A stretch of DNA of 64,000 bases from the NCBI GenBank assembly GCA_028280415.1, contig JANQLV010000014.1, positions 1 to 64,000 on the forward strand. Reading direction: 5' to 3'. The translations under genes were made by a program, and so were the position numbers. Source of the DNA: Saprospiraceae bacterium. GTDB lineage: Bacteria > Bacteroidota > Bacteroidia > Chitinophagales > Saprospiraceae. Position 1 is the first letter of the stretch. Each line of letters begins with the position of its first letter. The notes under the pieces were generated by a model. That model was given only the letters and a program-made list of their open reading frames with translations, did no database searches and had not been told where the DNA came from. This document shows positions 9,501-18,820 of the stretch, in pieces.

Positions 9501-11278
9501 CAATAAATATAATCAGGATGTTGCCTACCAAGTACCTCGGTTCTAATTCTCAAACATTCTTGAATTAAAGGCTTGGCCTTTTGATAATGCCCTAATTGTT
9601 TATATAGTTTACCTAATGATAAAAGGATTGTCGCATACTCTGGGTGGTTCGTACCTAATGTTTCAGCAACAATTTTCCGGCTTTCCTGATATAATGTCTT
9701 TGCTTCTTCATAATGGTAGAGGTCATAGGAAAGAGTACCTTTTGCAAGGACGATAGCAGCATACTCTGGGTGGTTCGTACCTAATGTTTTGGCCATTATT
9801 TTCTGACTTTTATTGTATAAGGTCCTGGCTGCTTCATAACGGTCCCATTCATGATAAAGTGAACCTAAAGAAGATAGTATAGTGGCATACTCGGAATGGT
9901 CCGTACCATTTATTTTGCCTTCAATTTGTAAGCTTTCCTGATATAAGGTTTCTGCCTCTTGATAACGGCCCCACTCTTGATAAAGCATAGCTAAATTTTG
10001 CATAATCATTGGATATGAGGTATATTCTTTACCTGATGGATTTGCATATAACTGAAGTATTTCCTTATATAGAGGCTCCGCTTTTTCAAACAAATTCAAG
10101 GCTTTACATAAATTAGCCAGCCTATATAGGGTGTTTTTATAATTTTCATGTTCCCGACCTAATACTTTCGCTCTGATTTTCAGGCTTTCCTGGTAAAATG
10201 AAATAGCTTTTTTTAAAAACCCCATCTTTTCATTTAGTACGGCCAGATTATGAAGTGTAGTTGCATAAGAGGGATGTTCTTTATTAAGTACTTTGGCTGT
10301 AGTTATCAAACTTTTATAGTATAAAGAATCTGCCTTTTCGTAGAACCCTGTATTTTCATAGAAAAATGCCAGATTATTTAGGCCAATTGCATAAGACTCA
10401 CTTTCCTTTCCTCTTACCAAGGCTCTGATTTTCAGACTTTCCTGATAAAAATGTTCTGCTTTTTTATTCAAATTCATTTTTTGATATACAGATGCCAGGA
10501 GACCTGAGGTGACAGCATAATCATGATTTTGTTTTCCATATAACTGAGCTAATATTTTCAGGCTTTCCAGGTAGGAAAGCTCTGCCTTTTCATACATGCC
10601 TAAATTTTCATAAATGGAAGCCAGGTTTTCTAGGGAAAGGGAATAATTTATATGTAGTTTCCCAAATTCTATAGCTGCTTGCGCGAGCGCTTTTTTACAC
10701 CATAATCTCGCATTTTTATAATCTTCTTTTTGGAATAAAGAATAGGCTTTTTGATTGAGTTCTTCCAAATTCCAGCCTTCATTCATTTCTTTTATCAATC
10801 GCCCTGTATTATCCCAATATTTCCAATCACCTTTCCTTTGGCCGTCCTTGTATCGTCCTTTAATACTCAACTGACCATTTGGATGCCATGCATTATAAGC
10901 TCCATCTCGTTTACCAAAAATAAATGTGATTTGTTCTCTTTTCTGCCCATTCTCATAATACCATATGCAGTTACCATGTAGCATGTCCTCAAAAATATCA
11001 GCTATCAACTCCCCTTCCCATTGAATATTTCCAGATAGATAATAATTTCTAACTATCCCTAGTGGCGCCCCGTTTTCATAAGTTATCAAGCGATAATAAG
11101 TGATCGAATCAGGATCTTGAGTGAGGTTCCAATTCGGCGAATAAGTATATGTCCAGTGGCCATGTTTGTTACCATCTTTGTCATAAGCATTAGGAGATTT
11201 CGGAATACTTTGACTCAATACGAATATAGGTAGACATAGAAACACCAGCCATAGATTGGCTATGGTTGTATTTTTCAT
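6566..11278 (-). CDS. Exported MORN-TPR-CHAT protease-like protein
   Basis: A protein of 1570 residues from the ATG at 11278. That start gives a signal peptide ending IFVLSQS, and the upstream ATG at 11314 would overlap the preceding gene. Domains in order: signal; MORN_2-type repeats to about residue 170; about 20 tandem TPRs of 42 residues (about 185-1010; GLYEKAExLYxESLKI...LG.EHPxYA.xLxxLAxLYxxM); a helical linker; and a C-terminal CHAT domain. The catalytic residues are His1392 (LHIATHG) and Cys1486 (LSACDTG). It is probably periplasmic or surface-exposed. CHAT proteins are caspase/separase-like proteases often switched on by partners or by TPR-bound peptides; the target here is unknown. 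It is the last gene of the operon starting at 19120, 23 bp after the TPR gene at 11302. Confidence 0.9.
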   Translation of the reverse strand: MKNTTIANLWLVFLCLPIFVLSQSIPKSPNAYDKDGNKHGHWTYTYSPNWNLTQDPDSITYYRLITYENGAPLGIVRNYYLSGNIQWEGELIADIFEDMLHGNCIWYYENGQKREQITFIFGKRDGAYNAWHPNGQLSIKGRYKDGQRKGDWKYWDNTGRLIKEMNEGWNLEELNQKAYSLFQKEDYKNARLWCKKALAQAAIEFGKLHINYSLSLENLASIYENLGMYEKAELSYLESLKILAQLYGKQNHDYAVTSGLLASVYQKMNLNKKAEHFYQESLKIRALVRGKESESYAIGLNNLAFFYENTGFYEKADSLYYKSLITTAKVLNKEHPSYATTLHNLAVLNEKMGFLKKAISFYQESLKIRAKVLGREHENYKNTLYRLANLCKALNLFEKAEPLYKEILQLYANPSGKEYTSYPMIMQNLAMLYQEWGRYQEAETLYQESLQIEGKINGTDHSEYATILSSLGSLYHEWDRYEAARTLYNKSQKIMAKTLGTNHPEYAAIVLAKGTLSYDLYHYEEAKTLYQESRKIVAETLGTNHPEYATILLSLGKLYKQLGHYQKAKPLIQECLRIRTEVLGRQHPDYIYCLHELANICFNIGLYDEAETLCQESLQIIEKLQFKDYVLYAANLYNLARIFKEKGLLKEAEQLYKESLQNMINSQCIDDPNYSLTLFGLGKLYQELGLYEKAEHQLKESVQIIGNILGKEHPQFAICLGELGQLYESMGLFEKAIAQYQKSQRILKNVLGEEHLHYGSTLVNLGGLYQKLGLYGKAESQYQKSRQILKKVLGEEHPDYAALLNNLAVLYIKMGQYEKAQTLYLESQRTLKKVLGEEHLDYVRSLVSMGGLYEKLGLYEKAEDSYQKGRRILANLLGKKHPDYAASLNSLAGFYTKMGQYKKAEPLYKECKAIFKDAYGKDHFYYASSVRNQAFLYLNMGLFEKAEPLYQECQEITAKLFGEQHPLFAHGLYGLAILYENIGFYELAKSHFLAGLNNLQNQILRYYSGLNEKEKLLFVENEIDDQFQIYYSFGIRHYKDFSELPGVIMDLNLGSKGLILSTVSNIRQTILQSGDSTNLKLYELWQRQRSQIADALTMSKNARNHQGLKLEVLESQVDSIEKILVRNSQVFADQFENLQYKWHDIKKNLKEDEAGISFLSVKYFNKRSFTDSIYYIALIIRPQDNYPLLVELCLDRDLKQFLTFNKANERGTYITDNDFASELYQLIWKPLSPHLEGYTSIHYSPSGLLNRIVFHLLIDFEGNRLSEKYKLSQYTTLRDLIKLRTQPSRANTYTISSFGSNSFDQIENEENTIEETAKTQMQLKQFSLPKRVGKLTRAWQPLHGSIEETKSITELFQSSDWLTQDFQGALATETNLKFLSGNSPHILHIATHGFFLMAEKQHKFKDLSQDPLFYKLDLYKPSLQGFSKMSYLIDQPLMRSGLVFTGANHAWKGGKVAEGADDGILTSYEIVNLDLRNTELVVLSACDTGLGDIESTEGVFGLQRAFKQAGVDKIIMSLWKIPDDETVKFMEIFYGYYLNDDTIREAFIKTQRDMSEKYEPYYWAGFVLVE

Positions 11279-11301
11279 GATAATAAGTTTAAAATGATTA
11301 T

Positions 11302-12528
11302 TTACCGCTTCCATCTAAAAGCCCAATTGGTCCAACCTGCTACAGTATCTCGGCTATTGATCTGAAAGATAACCTTTGCATGTTTATAGACCATAAACTT
11401 TCCTCCGTTACCGATTGGATATTCTTTCCAAGGTTTCCAATATTTCACATCATATGGATCACTATTTAAATTCTTTTCTTGCAATTTTGGATCATCACCG
11501 AGAATTTCGTTTTCATGACTACCTATTTTAATCTTTCGAGCAGTTGCTCCAGTATAATTTGGAAGTGTTCTGTGGAATAAATATTGTTTTTCTCCTTTCT
11601 CTATACCAATAATGTAGGATTGTTGAAGTTTTTTGAGAGAAATAATAATATTAATTGAGAACTCATTTTCAAAGTTAACTTGTGTGCTATTTGATAATGC
11701 TTTAACGAACGATTTACGTAGTCTGATATCCTCGATTTTCTCTTTTAGTCCAGGGCGTATTATTTCTGGAGATTTTCTATTTGTACTTACTAAATTGGGG
11801 TCTTCATTAGCTATTTTGATGTTGTTTTCAATCATAGTAGTTTCAGAGAAGTTAAATAATTCAATGTTATTATCAAGGAGTTTTTTAGCTTCCAGTAACA
11901 TTTCATCTCTTTTATTGGTATCCTCTGTTAGGTCATATAATATTGCTAAAACAATATAAGCATTTGCTTTTGATCTTGGGCTTTTGGATAATTCGAGTGC
12001 TTTTATAGCTGCCTGATAAGCAGAAGCGTAGTCATCAGTTTTATTAAATCTCTGAGCTAATATTTTACACATAGCATAATTTAAATAAGCGGTATTCCAT
12101 TCTTTGTTTCTATTAATCACCTTTTGGAAAATTTTTTCTGCTTTATTTAACTGAATCCTGATTTGCTTTATTTCATCTTCAGTGTATGGAGAACTTCGTG
12201 TCCCTCGCACCCTATTTCTTACAGAAAGCTCAATTGGTATGTAGTATTTTAACTCATCACTCTTAAATTGATCTAATGCCGCTAGAGTGAAGTTCGCGGC
12301 AGCATTATTCAAGATCAATAGATCCCCCGGCTTTTCCTTCGATAAATAGTCATAGGCTTCAGCCGCCAACTCAAAATCTTCTACTAGGACAAGCATTAAA
12401 GCTAATTCTTCAATCAAATCTAATGATTTTGTTTTGCTGAAAGATTGTATGGATTGCCCGTAGATTAAATTATTTAGTAGCAAAAAAAGAATGAGCAATA
12501 GGCAATAACTAAATTTATATGTCTTCAT
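11302..12528 (-). CDS. Exported TPR-like protein of unknown function
   Basis: 408 residues with a clear signal peptide (YCLLLILFLLLNNLIYGQS). Residues about 35-230 are helical and TPR-like (EDFELAAEAYDYLSKEKPGDLLILNNAA; AEKIFQKVINRNKEWNTAYLNYAMCKI). The final 130 residues look beta-rich with many aromatics (YWKPWKEYP, GWTNWAFRWKR), and I do not recognise that domain. The start overlaps the end of the CHAT-STAND gene by 14 bp, which points to translational coupling. It lies between the intracellular CHAT-ATPase and the exported CHAT protein. An adaptor or substrate role in the envelope is conceivable but unproven. Confidence 0.7.
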   Translation of the reverse strand: MKTYKFSYCLLLILFLLLNNLIYGQSIQSFSKTKSLDLIEELALMLVLVEDFELAAEAYDYLSKEKPGDLLILNNAAANFTLAALDQFKSDELKYYIPIELSVRNRVRGTRSSPYTEDEIKQIRIQLNKAEKIFQKVINRNKEWNTAYLNYAMCKILAQRFNKTDDYASAYQAAIKALELSKSPRSKANAYIVLAILYDLTEDTNKRDEMLLEAKKLLDNNIELFNFSETTMIENNIKIANEDPNLVSTNRKSPEIIRPGLKEKIEDIRLRKSFVKALSNSTQVNFENEFSINIIISLKKLQQSYIIGIEKGEKQYLFHRTLPNYTGATARKIKIGSHENEILGDDPKLQEKNLNSDPYDVKYWKPWKEYPIGNGGKFMVYKHAKVIFQINSRDTVAGWTNWAFRWKR

Positions 12529-15500
12529 CTTTATTTGGTTTAAAAGTGTGATAAGCTTGTTCGAACTGATCGATTATTCTATGAGGATCAATTAATATTA
12601 TTTGACATTTATTGTGATTGTCTAAGACTATTATTTTATCACCATTTTCTGAATAGAAAGCGTCTAATATAATATGATCAAAGACAAAGCTGGTTAACCA
12701 TTCCCCCTTTCGATTCCAGATTCTCACAGTGTGATCACTTGAGGCAGTAACAATCCAATTACCGTCATGAGAAAAGTGAGCCTCGTTTACTGGCCCAAAA
12801 TGATACAGTACCATAGGTTTTTGAGTAGATAGCTTTTGATCAGAATTCAAATTAAACAGATACGCATTTTTATCACTACAGGCAATTAATAACTCTGTAC
12901 CATCAGGAGAAAATTCAATAGCATTAATGGTTTCTTTAAATCGTATGGAATCAAACAGTATCTGACTTTCCCAATCCCATAATCTTAATATTTGATCGGC
13001 ATGTGCTGTTGCTATCGTTGGTCGCTTTCCTGTATGTGCAGCACTATGGGTGAGGTAGTTTTTACTAGCTCCAACCTCAGTAATGATTTCTTTGTTTTTT
13101 GAATTGTAAACATTGACTGAACCGAACCTTTCTACTATTAGAAAATAATTTGTTGAATGATTTCCCTTGACTGGGATAGCCTCTTTAGAATTTTTGTTTC
13201 TAAAATTATCAATCCTTTCAGATTTATATGAGCCATCATTATATTCCCATAGCCTTACTCCTTTATCTGATGCAACTATAAAATTATTACTCTCATTAGC
13301 TAAAAAAGTTATTTGATTAATGTTCCCCTGATTGGTATTTAACGTTCGAATAAGTTCACCCTCTTTTGTCCAAAACTTGAGGATTCCTTTTTTACCCCCG
13401 GCAGTGATAATTGTGTCAGAGGGAGAAATTGCTACTGCTTCTACAATTTCATTATTAAGTGTTTTTTTCTGCCATCTTGCCCAAACTTGACTATTGCCTA
13501 GTTTATCTGTGATAATGAATGCAGAGGCGTCCTCGGAAAAACTTATAAGTTTTGGGTTGAATTTAAGTTTAAAGAAATATATAGCCTGAACATTATCTCG
13601 CTGCCATATGAAACCTTCTTTTTCTTGCTTAAAATAAACCAATACAAAGGAATTGTCTATTGAAATATCAATTAAAAGATTTTCCTTTTTTAAAAGAAAT
13701 GGATTTCCTAATGGAAACTTTATTTTTCCCCAAACTATTCCATAATGTTTAACAATCCAAAAGTCTGTATTTAGTGTATCTTTTTCAATTTCTATATTCT
13801 TTTGTGGCTTTGCCCCTAGTTCTGAGTTGAAAATTTTTAGCGGCAAAAATTGATTCAAGTCAATTAAAGCATTCATTGTCTGTAGATTTGAATCAAGAAG
13901 AAATGCTTCTTTTGAGCGTTTAAAAGCTGGCCATAGGTTGTCTGGATTTTGAGCTACCAGTTTTTTGGCAATCAATGCTTTTGAAACTGCATCAAATTCT
14001 AGTGATTTCTCAGCTACCAGTTTTTTCTCTAATTGCCAGAATCTGAAAATAGTAAATAGTATAGCTATGGTAATAACCGATAAAAATAATAAAATTCTAT
14101 TTCTCCATTTTTTCCTTGATATAGACTTATCGCTATTTTTAATTAATAATTCTTCAAGACTACTTGGATGTCGCATTCCACTTTTCCCCTCATTCACAAT
14201 CGCCAAATCTTTACTAGAAAGTAATGACCATTCTTCCTCAGGATAATTTGATAATTCGCGGCTCTCTAGTATCCGAATAGCTCGTTGACCAATCGCATTT
14301 GATTCATTAAACCGATTATATATAATAGGAGCTAGAGTATCGTGAGCTAGTCTGGTGTCTCCATGAACATCCAGTAATAAGTAATTATCTTTTAGCTGTT
14401 CAAGGAGTTCTATCGTATCTTTAGGGACATGCTTATACCTTTCTTTAATCTCTAATTGACTCCTTTGTTGAGGCGATTCAAAAGTGCTAACATGGAACTT
14501 TAATAGATCTAAAGCCAGGCCATTATCTTGGTATTTAGGTGTTATTTTTTTTAATTGCTGTTTTAAGAAATCAGTTAACCAAAGGCCTTCGGTTTTTATC
14601 TCGTAATATGCCTCTAAGGCAAATATGGGATTATCTGGGTTAGCTTTTATTGCCTTTTGCCATAGTTTGAATAAGAGTATTTGTAAAGTTGGAGCTATTG
14701 AAGCGGGAGCAGTACCATTAACTAGATCATAGGCAATTTCCTTGGGCAGTTCAGGATTGATATCTAAACCATAATGATTTTTTAATCTTTCACTATTATA
14801 AATACCTGAAACAGCCTCAATGATTCCCTTTCTATTAAGAGATTGGATGAATACCTTGGTGTAATTTAAATTATATTCTTGCAATAAACTTTCAAAGTCT
14901 GCTAGATGCTCTTTTCGAAGCGATAAAACAAACTTTCCTTTAATACTTTTATCATCATCATTAAAACAATGATTAAGTAATGATACAAGCATCTTTCTCT
15001 CATGATGATTTGAGTGAATTGGATTTGTTATGATTCCTTCAACCTGATCAAGGATAAATGTAAATACGTTATTTTTCTCTTCTTTAATCCAATAGGTTTT
15101 TATCTTTTTAGGAAGCTCACTACTAAAAGCCTGTATAAAATTTTCTCCAATCCCTTTTTTTAGATCTCTTCGTTCGTATTGAACAGTTTGTTCTTGTCTC
15201 AATCTTGGCAATAAACCTGCTTCTAGTAAAGAAGATTTTCCTACGCCGGACTGTCCGTATAGTAAAACAATTGGAGCAGATTTTACATCCGTTATCTGCA
15301 TGTAAAGTCTTCTAATTTCTTGTCCTCTTCCAAAGAAGATTTCAGCATGTTTTTCTGTAAACCACTTAAGGTTCGGGAAAGGGCAGGTGGGAAGTATCTT
15401 CTGAGGAAGCTCTGGTAAGCCGAAAAGAGGATTATTGACGGCCTCTGGTAAACTCCAGTATTTTGATTCTTCTGCTCCGGGTCTAGATCGAAACTTCCAA

Positions 15501-16099
15501 GGTAAGAAACCTGTTTTTTGCTTTTCGTTAAGCACTACATCGTCGCGTCTCTTTTTACTTTTTATAGATTGCGTTATGGAAGAAGCTTCATTAAATGCTC
15601 TAACCAATGAAGTTCCTCCAGCCAAGCTATGATAAAATTTAATAGCAAAATCCTTTGCAAGTTCATCATAAATCAGAGAAGAAGTAGCTATAACATTTTG
15701 TACATTATTTCTAAAGTATTTTTCTACTTGCCCATAGGTAGAGCAGCCATTTAGAAATAAAAGCTTTAGTCCTTTTTGTTCTCCTAAGAACTTGGAAAAA
15801 TATTCCACATCAATGGCTCCAGATTCTAATATCATTTCCAGACTATTAGCATGTCCTGCAAAATGAAATATTGCAATTCTGTCACGGTACAATTCGGAGT
15901 TGGTGAAAACTTCAAAAATGTGTTCAGCTTTTTCTACAGACTTTACAATGACCTCACATAACCCTTTTGCTTTAGCATTTAGTAGTATCTTATTTAATTC
16001 ATCTCTCTCTTCTCTTAATCCTGGCAAGTGTTTATCCTTACTTAGCTGGTCATTAGCTATAGCTATAAATACAATGGGAGGTTTATTTTGGCTAAACAT
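12515..16099 (-). CDS. CHAT-STAND ATPase-WD40 protein
   Basis: 1194 residues without a signal peptide, so cytoplasmic or anchored by one central helix. Residues 1-200 form a CHAT domain with His83 (FAGHAN) and Cys119 (LNGCSTYGQ). Residues about 240-600 are a STAND P-loop ATPase: Walker A GQSGVGKSS at 282-290, and an aspartate of the Walker B kind at 351 (FILDQVEG). A likely membrane helix is at about 667-688 (ILLFLSVITIAILFTIF). Residues about 860-1175 carry WD40-type repeats (HSAAHTGKRPTIATAHADQ, VRIWNRKGEW). This is the classic conflict/cell-death layout: a C-terminal repeat sensor, an NTPase switch and a protease effector. It lies 9 bp downstream of the LytTR regulator and overlaps the next gene by 14 bp. 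The ligand and the cleavage target are unknown. Confidence 0.9.
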   Translation of the reverse strand: MFSQNKPPIVFIAIANDQLSKDKHLPGLREERDELNKILLNAKAKGLCEVIVKSVEKAEHIFEVFTNSELYRDRIAIFHFAGHANSLEMILESGAIDVEYFSKFLGEQKGLKLLFLNGCSTYGQVEKYFRNNVQNVIATSSLIYDELAKDFAIKFYHSLAGGTSLVRAFNEASSITQSIKSKKRRDDVVLNEKQKTGFLPWKFRSRPGAEESKYWSLPEAVNNPLFGLPELPQKILPTCPFPNLKWFTEKHAEIFFGRGQEIRRLYMQITDVKSAPIVLLYGQSGVGKSSLLEAGLLPRLRQEQTVQYERRDLKKGIGENFIQAFSSELPKKIKTYWIKEEKNNVFTFILDQVEGIITNPIHSNHHERKMLVSLLNHCFNDDDKSIKGKFVLSLRKEHLADFESLLQEYNLNYTKVFIQSLNRKGIIEAVSGIYNSERLKNHYGLDINPELPKEIAYDLVNGTAPASIAPTLQILLFKLWQKAIKANPDNPIFALEAYYEIKTEGLWLTDFLKQQLKKITPKYQDNGLALDLLKFHVSTFESPQQRSQLEIKERYKHVPKDTIELLEQLKDNYLLLDVHGDTRLAHDTLAPIIYNRFNESNAIGQRAIRILESRELSNYPEEEWSLLSSKDLAIVNEGKSGMRHPSSLEELLIKNSDKSISRKKWRNRILLFLSVITIAILFTIFRFWQLEKKLVAEKSLEFDAVSKALIAKKLVAQNPDNLWPAFKRSKEAFLLDSNLQTMNALIDLNQFLPLKIFNSELGAKPQKNIEIEKDTLNTDFWIVKHYGIVWGKIKFPLGNPFLLKKENLLIDISIDNSFVLVYFKQEKEGFIWQRDNVQAIYFFKLKFNPKLISFSEDASAFIITDKLGNSQVWARWQKKTLNNEIVEAVAISPSDTIITAGGKKGILKFWTKEGELIRTLNTNQGNINQITFLANESNNFIVASDKGVRLWEYNDGSYKSERIDNFRNKNSKEAIPVKGNHSTNYFLIVERFGSVNVYNSKNKEIITEVGASKNYLTHSAAHTGKRPTIATAHADQILRLWDWESQILFDSIRFKETINAIEFSPDGTELLIACSDKNAYLFNLNSDQKLSTQKPMVLYHFGPVNEAHFSHDGNWIVTASSDHTVRIWNRKGEWLTSFVFDHIILDAFYSENGDKIIVLDNHNKCQIILIDPHRIIDQFEQAYHTFKPNKDEDI

Positions 16100-16108
16100 A
16101 TTTTGGGG

Positions 16109-16807
16109 TTAAAAACTACTGCCTAGTTTTCGTAAAAAGTCATCTAGTTTAGGTTTAGATACACTTAATTTTTTACCATCTTTCATTTCTAAATACCCCC
16201 CATCACTTTTGTGAAATGCCAGTACGAAATCTAAGTTTACTACAGCACTTCGAGAAATTCGATGAAAAGAGTCTTTAGGTAACATTCCTTCTATAGATTT
16301 TAAAATCTTTACTGTTAAATAAGGTTTTTTACCATCTCTATGAATTATTGTATTTACGTTATCTGCCAGGCAGTACATGATCTCTTTAGTATGTATAACT
16401 ACCTGACTGCTACCATCAGGGACTAAGATGCGGGGAATATCTTTCGAGGTTTGAATTCTTTCTGCTGCTGATCGGACCGCATTTTTTAATTCAGAGGGTC
16501 TTACAGGTTTCAATAAATAATCGATTGCACTCGTGCGAATCGCATCAATAGCGAACTCATCATGAGCTGTAATAAAAATTATTTCAAAGGGTATTTGCTG
16601 AACTTTACTAAGCACATCAAAACCGGTCATAGTTCCTAAATTGATATCGAGGAAAACCAATTGAGGTGCTTTATTCCTAATTGATCGAACGGCTGTTTCG
16701 CCAGTTTCGCATTTATCAATGATTTCTATTTCCGGACAGTGTTTTTTCAGTTTGAGTACGAGATTTTGCATTCCTTCTTCTTCGTCCTCGACAATGATTG
16801 CTCTCAT
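16109..16807 (-). CDS. LytTR-family response regulator
   Basis: 232 residues. The N-terminal receiver domain carries the acidic pocket (VEDEEEG), phospho-acceptor Asp54 (VFLDINLG) and the conserved Lys near 103 (LLKPVRPSE). The C-terminal LytTR DNA-binding domain spans about 130-232 and contains FHRISRSAVVNLDFV. Its start shares a base with the stop of the histidine kinase (TAATG), so the pair is translationally coupled and almost certainly cognate. LytTR proteins bind direct repeats two helical turns apart. Such repeats occur at 3304-3335 and 19312-19339 and, weakly, at 6458-6489, which suggests it regulates the island. Confidence 0.93.
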   Translation of the reverse strand: MRAIIVEDEEEGMQNLVLKLKKHCPEIEIIDKCETGETAVRSIRNKAPQLVFLDINLGTMTGFDVLSKVQQIPFEIIFITAHDEFAIDAIRTSAIDYLLKPVRPSELKNAVRSAAERIQTSKDIPRILVPDGSSQVVIHTKEIMYCLADNVNTIIHRDGKKPYLTVKILKSIEGMLPKDSFHRISRSAVVNLDFVLAFHKSDGGYLEMKDGKKLSVSKPKLDDFLRKLGSSF

Positions 16808-18813
16808 TAGCTTTGGGTTTTTAATTTAGTAATACTTGGGAATCTAATGATTATCCGTGTGCCACAGGCTTGCTTTTTATGATTAAATAAGTCAATTATT
16901 TCGAATTCTGCCCCTTTGATTTTTTTTATGGACTCAATACGTTCTTTAGTAATATTAATTCCCCAGGAGGGACGATCTACCATAGATTGTATTTTAAAAG
17001 CCTTTGCTTTTTCTCTACCAATTCCATCATCTTCTACGATACACTCAATAATGTTAGATGAAGTTTTTTTAATGCTAATTAGGATATGTCCCGGGGCTTG
17101 TTTTTTTTGAATACCGTGAACAATTGAATTTTCAATGAAAGGTTGTAAAAGCATTGGTGGAATTTGTATCTCATCAATATTTAGTCCTTTTTGTATGTCA
17201 AAACTATAATTAAGGTTTTTACGCATTCGTAATTTTTCCAAAGAAAGGTAATAACTAAGTGTTTCAATTTCCTTTTTTATACTAATCAAATCTTTTTTTG
17301 AATTGCTTAGAATGAGTCTACATAAGCGGCTAAAATCAATGATGTATTCTGATGCTTCTTCATTTCTTCCTTGATTTATTAATGAATCAATTGCATTTAG
17401 ACTATTGGAAATAAAATGTGGATTCATTTGAGAACGCAGGGATTCCAATCGCATGGATAATTGATTGTTGAGGAATCTAATCCTAGAACGTTGGAATAAT
17501 GCGACGAAGAAAATTATAAGACCAATGAAGGAAATAATACTCCAAATAATAATTCGTTGCCTTTCCCGATTTGCCTGTTCTTCTTGAAAAACCTCCATTT
17601 TTTGAGAAGCGATATTTAACGCAATAGTCGTGCTATCAACAATTGCTTGATAAGAACTAGAAGTTTTGGCTAATAAATTTTGACATTTATTAAAATCTAT
17701 TTTTAGACAAATTTTTGAAATTTCTTGTGCCGCTTTTTCAATATACTTTGTGTTTTTTTCCTTGACACCAATCTCAAGAACCTTTTCATAGTGAAAACTT
17801 GCTGAATCAAATAATACTTTACTTATTGGCTTATTATAACTCGCTAGGTTTTGAAAATTAGCTCCATATTGAAAATGTATTTCTGTAATCTTTAAGGGAC
17901 CCAGTGACATCGCTTTGAAAAGAAACTGGTTGCTTTTGTCAAACCATTTTTTTTCTTTTGAGGCTTTGAATCGATTCGCTAAAAAAGTTGCATAATCTAA
18001 GTAAATACTAGCTTTTTGAAAATTATTACCTGCTGAATTGTATAAATTAATTGCTTTTTGGAATGCTGAATCAGCCAGGCTTAGCTCTTTTCGGTTCTCA
18101 TAAATTATTGCGTAATTATTCAGTAATCTTGCTAAACTACTGGTGTCTTGGATTAGCTTGTAACATCTATAACTTAAGTCAAAATAATATAAGACAGTAT
18201 CTGTATTTTTAGAAGTATATAGTTCAATGTTCCCAGCTGTGCGAAAAACGTCAGCCCATATCTTTGGGTGATTTTCTGGAGCTAAATTATTTTCTTTTAA
18301 TACTTGCTGCGACTTTTTATTATAAATAGCCCCTGTCGGTTCATCATATAAATTATAATGTATTAAGGCTCTCAGGTTTAAAGCCCTACTCAGCCAAAGC
18401 GGCTTATTTAATTTCTCAAATAATTCAATGCTTATTTTTACATCAGCCAAGGCTTTTTGAAGTTGAATGTTTTGAGGATCCTCCTGGTTTAAAATAAAGG
18501 CCTTCCAGTACAACGATGTAGCTTTTTCGGCTCTTAAATTCGTGCCTTCAGATAACTGCTCTGCTAGTCTGGCAAGTTCTAAACTATACTGTGCCTGAGT
18601 ATTCAAATATTGTTCAGAAAGTTTGAGTAAGAAAGCAATTTGTTTTTTTTTGTGTTTAAAATTATTCAGCTTTTGCCAGGTACTATCCGGAATAGTAAAT
18701 GAATTGCCTGAGCTGGTACCCACTAGTGGCAATGGCTCTTTTTTTTGCATGCAACTAATAAATAGTAATAAGCTAATGATCAATAAAATAAACCTCGGAT
18801 TATATATTTGCAT
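16807..18813 (-). CDS. LytS/YehU-type histidine kinase with TPR sensor
   Basis: 668 residues. An N-terminal hydrophobic segment ends at a lipobox-like LLFISC, then comes a TPR-like extracytoplasmic region (about 40-395). One transmembrane helix follows (IIIWSIISFIGLIIFFVALF), then a His_kinase domain with His466 in QMNPHFISNSLNAID. The HATPase domain contains PPMLLQPFIENSIVHG and DDGIGR. It phosphorylates the adjacent LytTR regulator. The exported TPRs imply that the signal is a peptide or protein in the periplasm, possibly a product of the exported CHAT proteins; this is inference. The gene lies 7 bp after the 99-aa gene and overlaps the regulator by one base. Confidence 0.92.
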   Translation of the reverse strand: MQIYNPRFILLIISLLLFISCMQKKEPLPLVGTSSGNSFTIPDSTWQKLNNFKHKKKQIAFLLKLSEQYLNTQAQYSLELARLAEQLSEGTNLRAEKATSLYWKAFILNQEDPQNIQLQKALADVKISIELFEKLNKPLWLSRALNLRALIHYNLYDEPTGAIYNKKSQQVLKENNLAPENHPKIWADVFRTAGNIELYTSKNTDTVLYYFDLSYRCYKLIQDTSSLARLLNNYAIIYENRKELSLADSAFQKAINLYNSAGNNFQKASIYLDYATFLANRFKASKEKKWFDKSNQFLFKAMSLGPLKITEIHFQYGANFQNLASYNKPISKVLFDSASFHYEKVLEIGVKEKNTKYIEKAAQEISKICLKIDFNKCQNLLAKTSSSYQAIVDSTTIALNIASQKMEVFQEEQANRERQRIIIWSIISFIGLIIFFVALFQRSRIRFLNNQLSMRLESLRSQMNPHFISNSLNAIDSLINQGRNEEASEYIIDFSRLCRLILSNSKKDLISIKKEIETLSYYLSLEKLRMRKNLNYSFDIQKGLNIDEIQIPPMLLQPFIENSIVHGIQKKQAPGHILISIKKTSSNIIECIVEDDGIGREKAKAFKIQSMVDRPSWGINITKERIESIKKIKGAEFEIIDLFNHKKQACGTRIIIRFPSITKLKTQS

Positions 18814-18820
18814 AAAGGCA

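Noticed and set aside
8620-10700. Roughly 126-bp periodic repeats that could suggest a non-coding tandem array
   Set aside because: They are the codons of 42-residue TPR units in the 6566-11278 protein.
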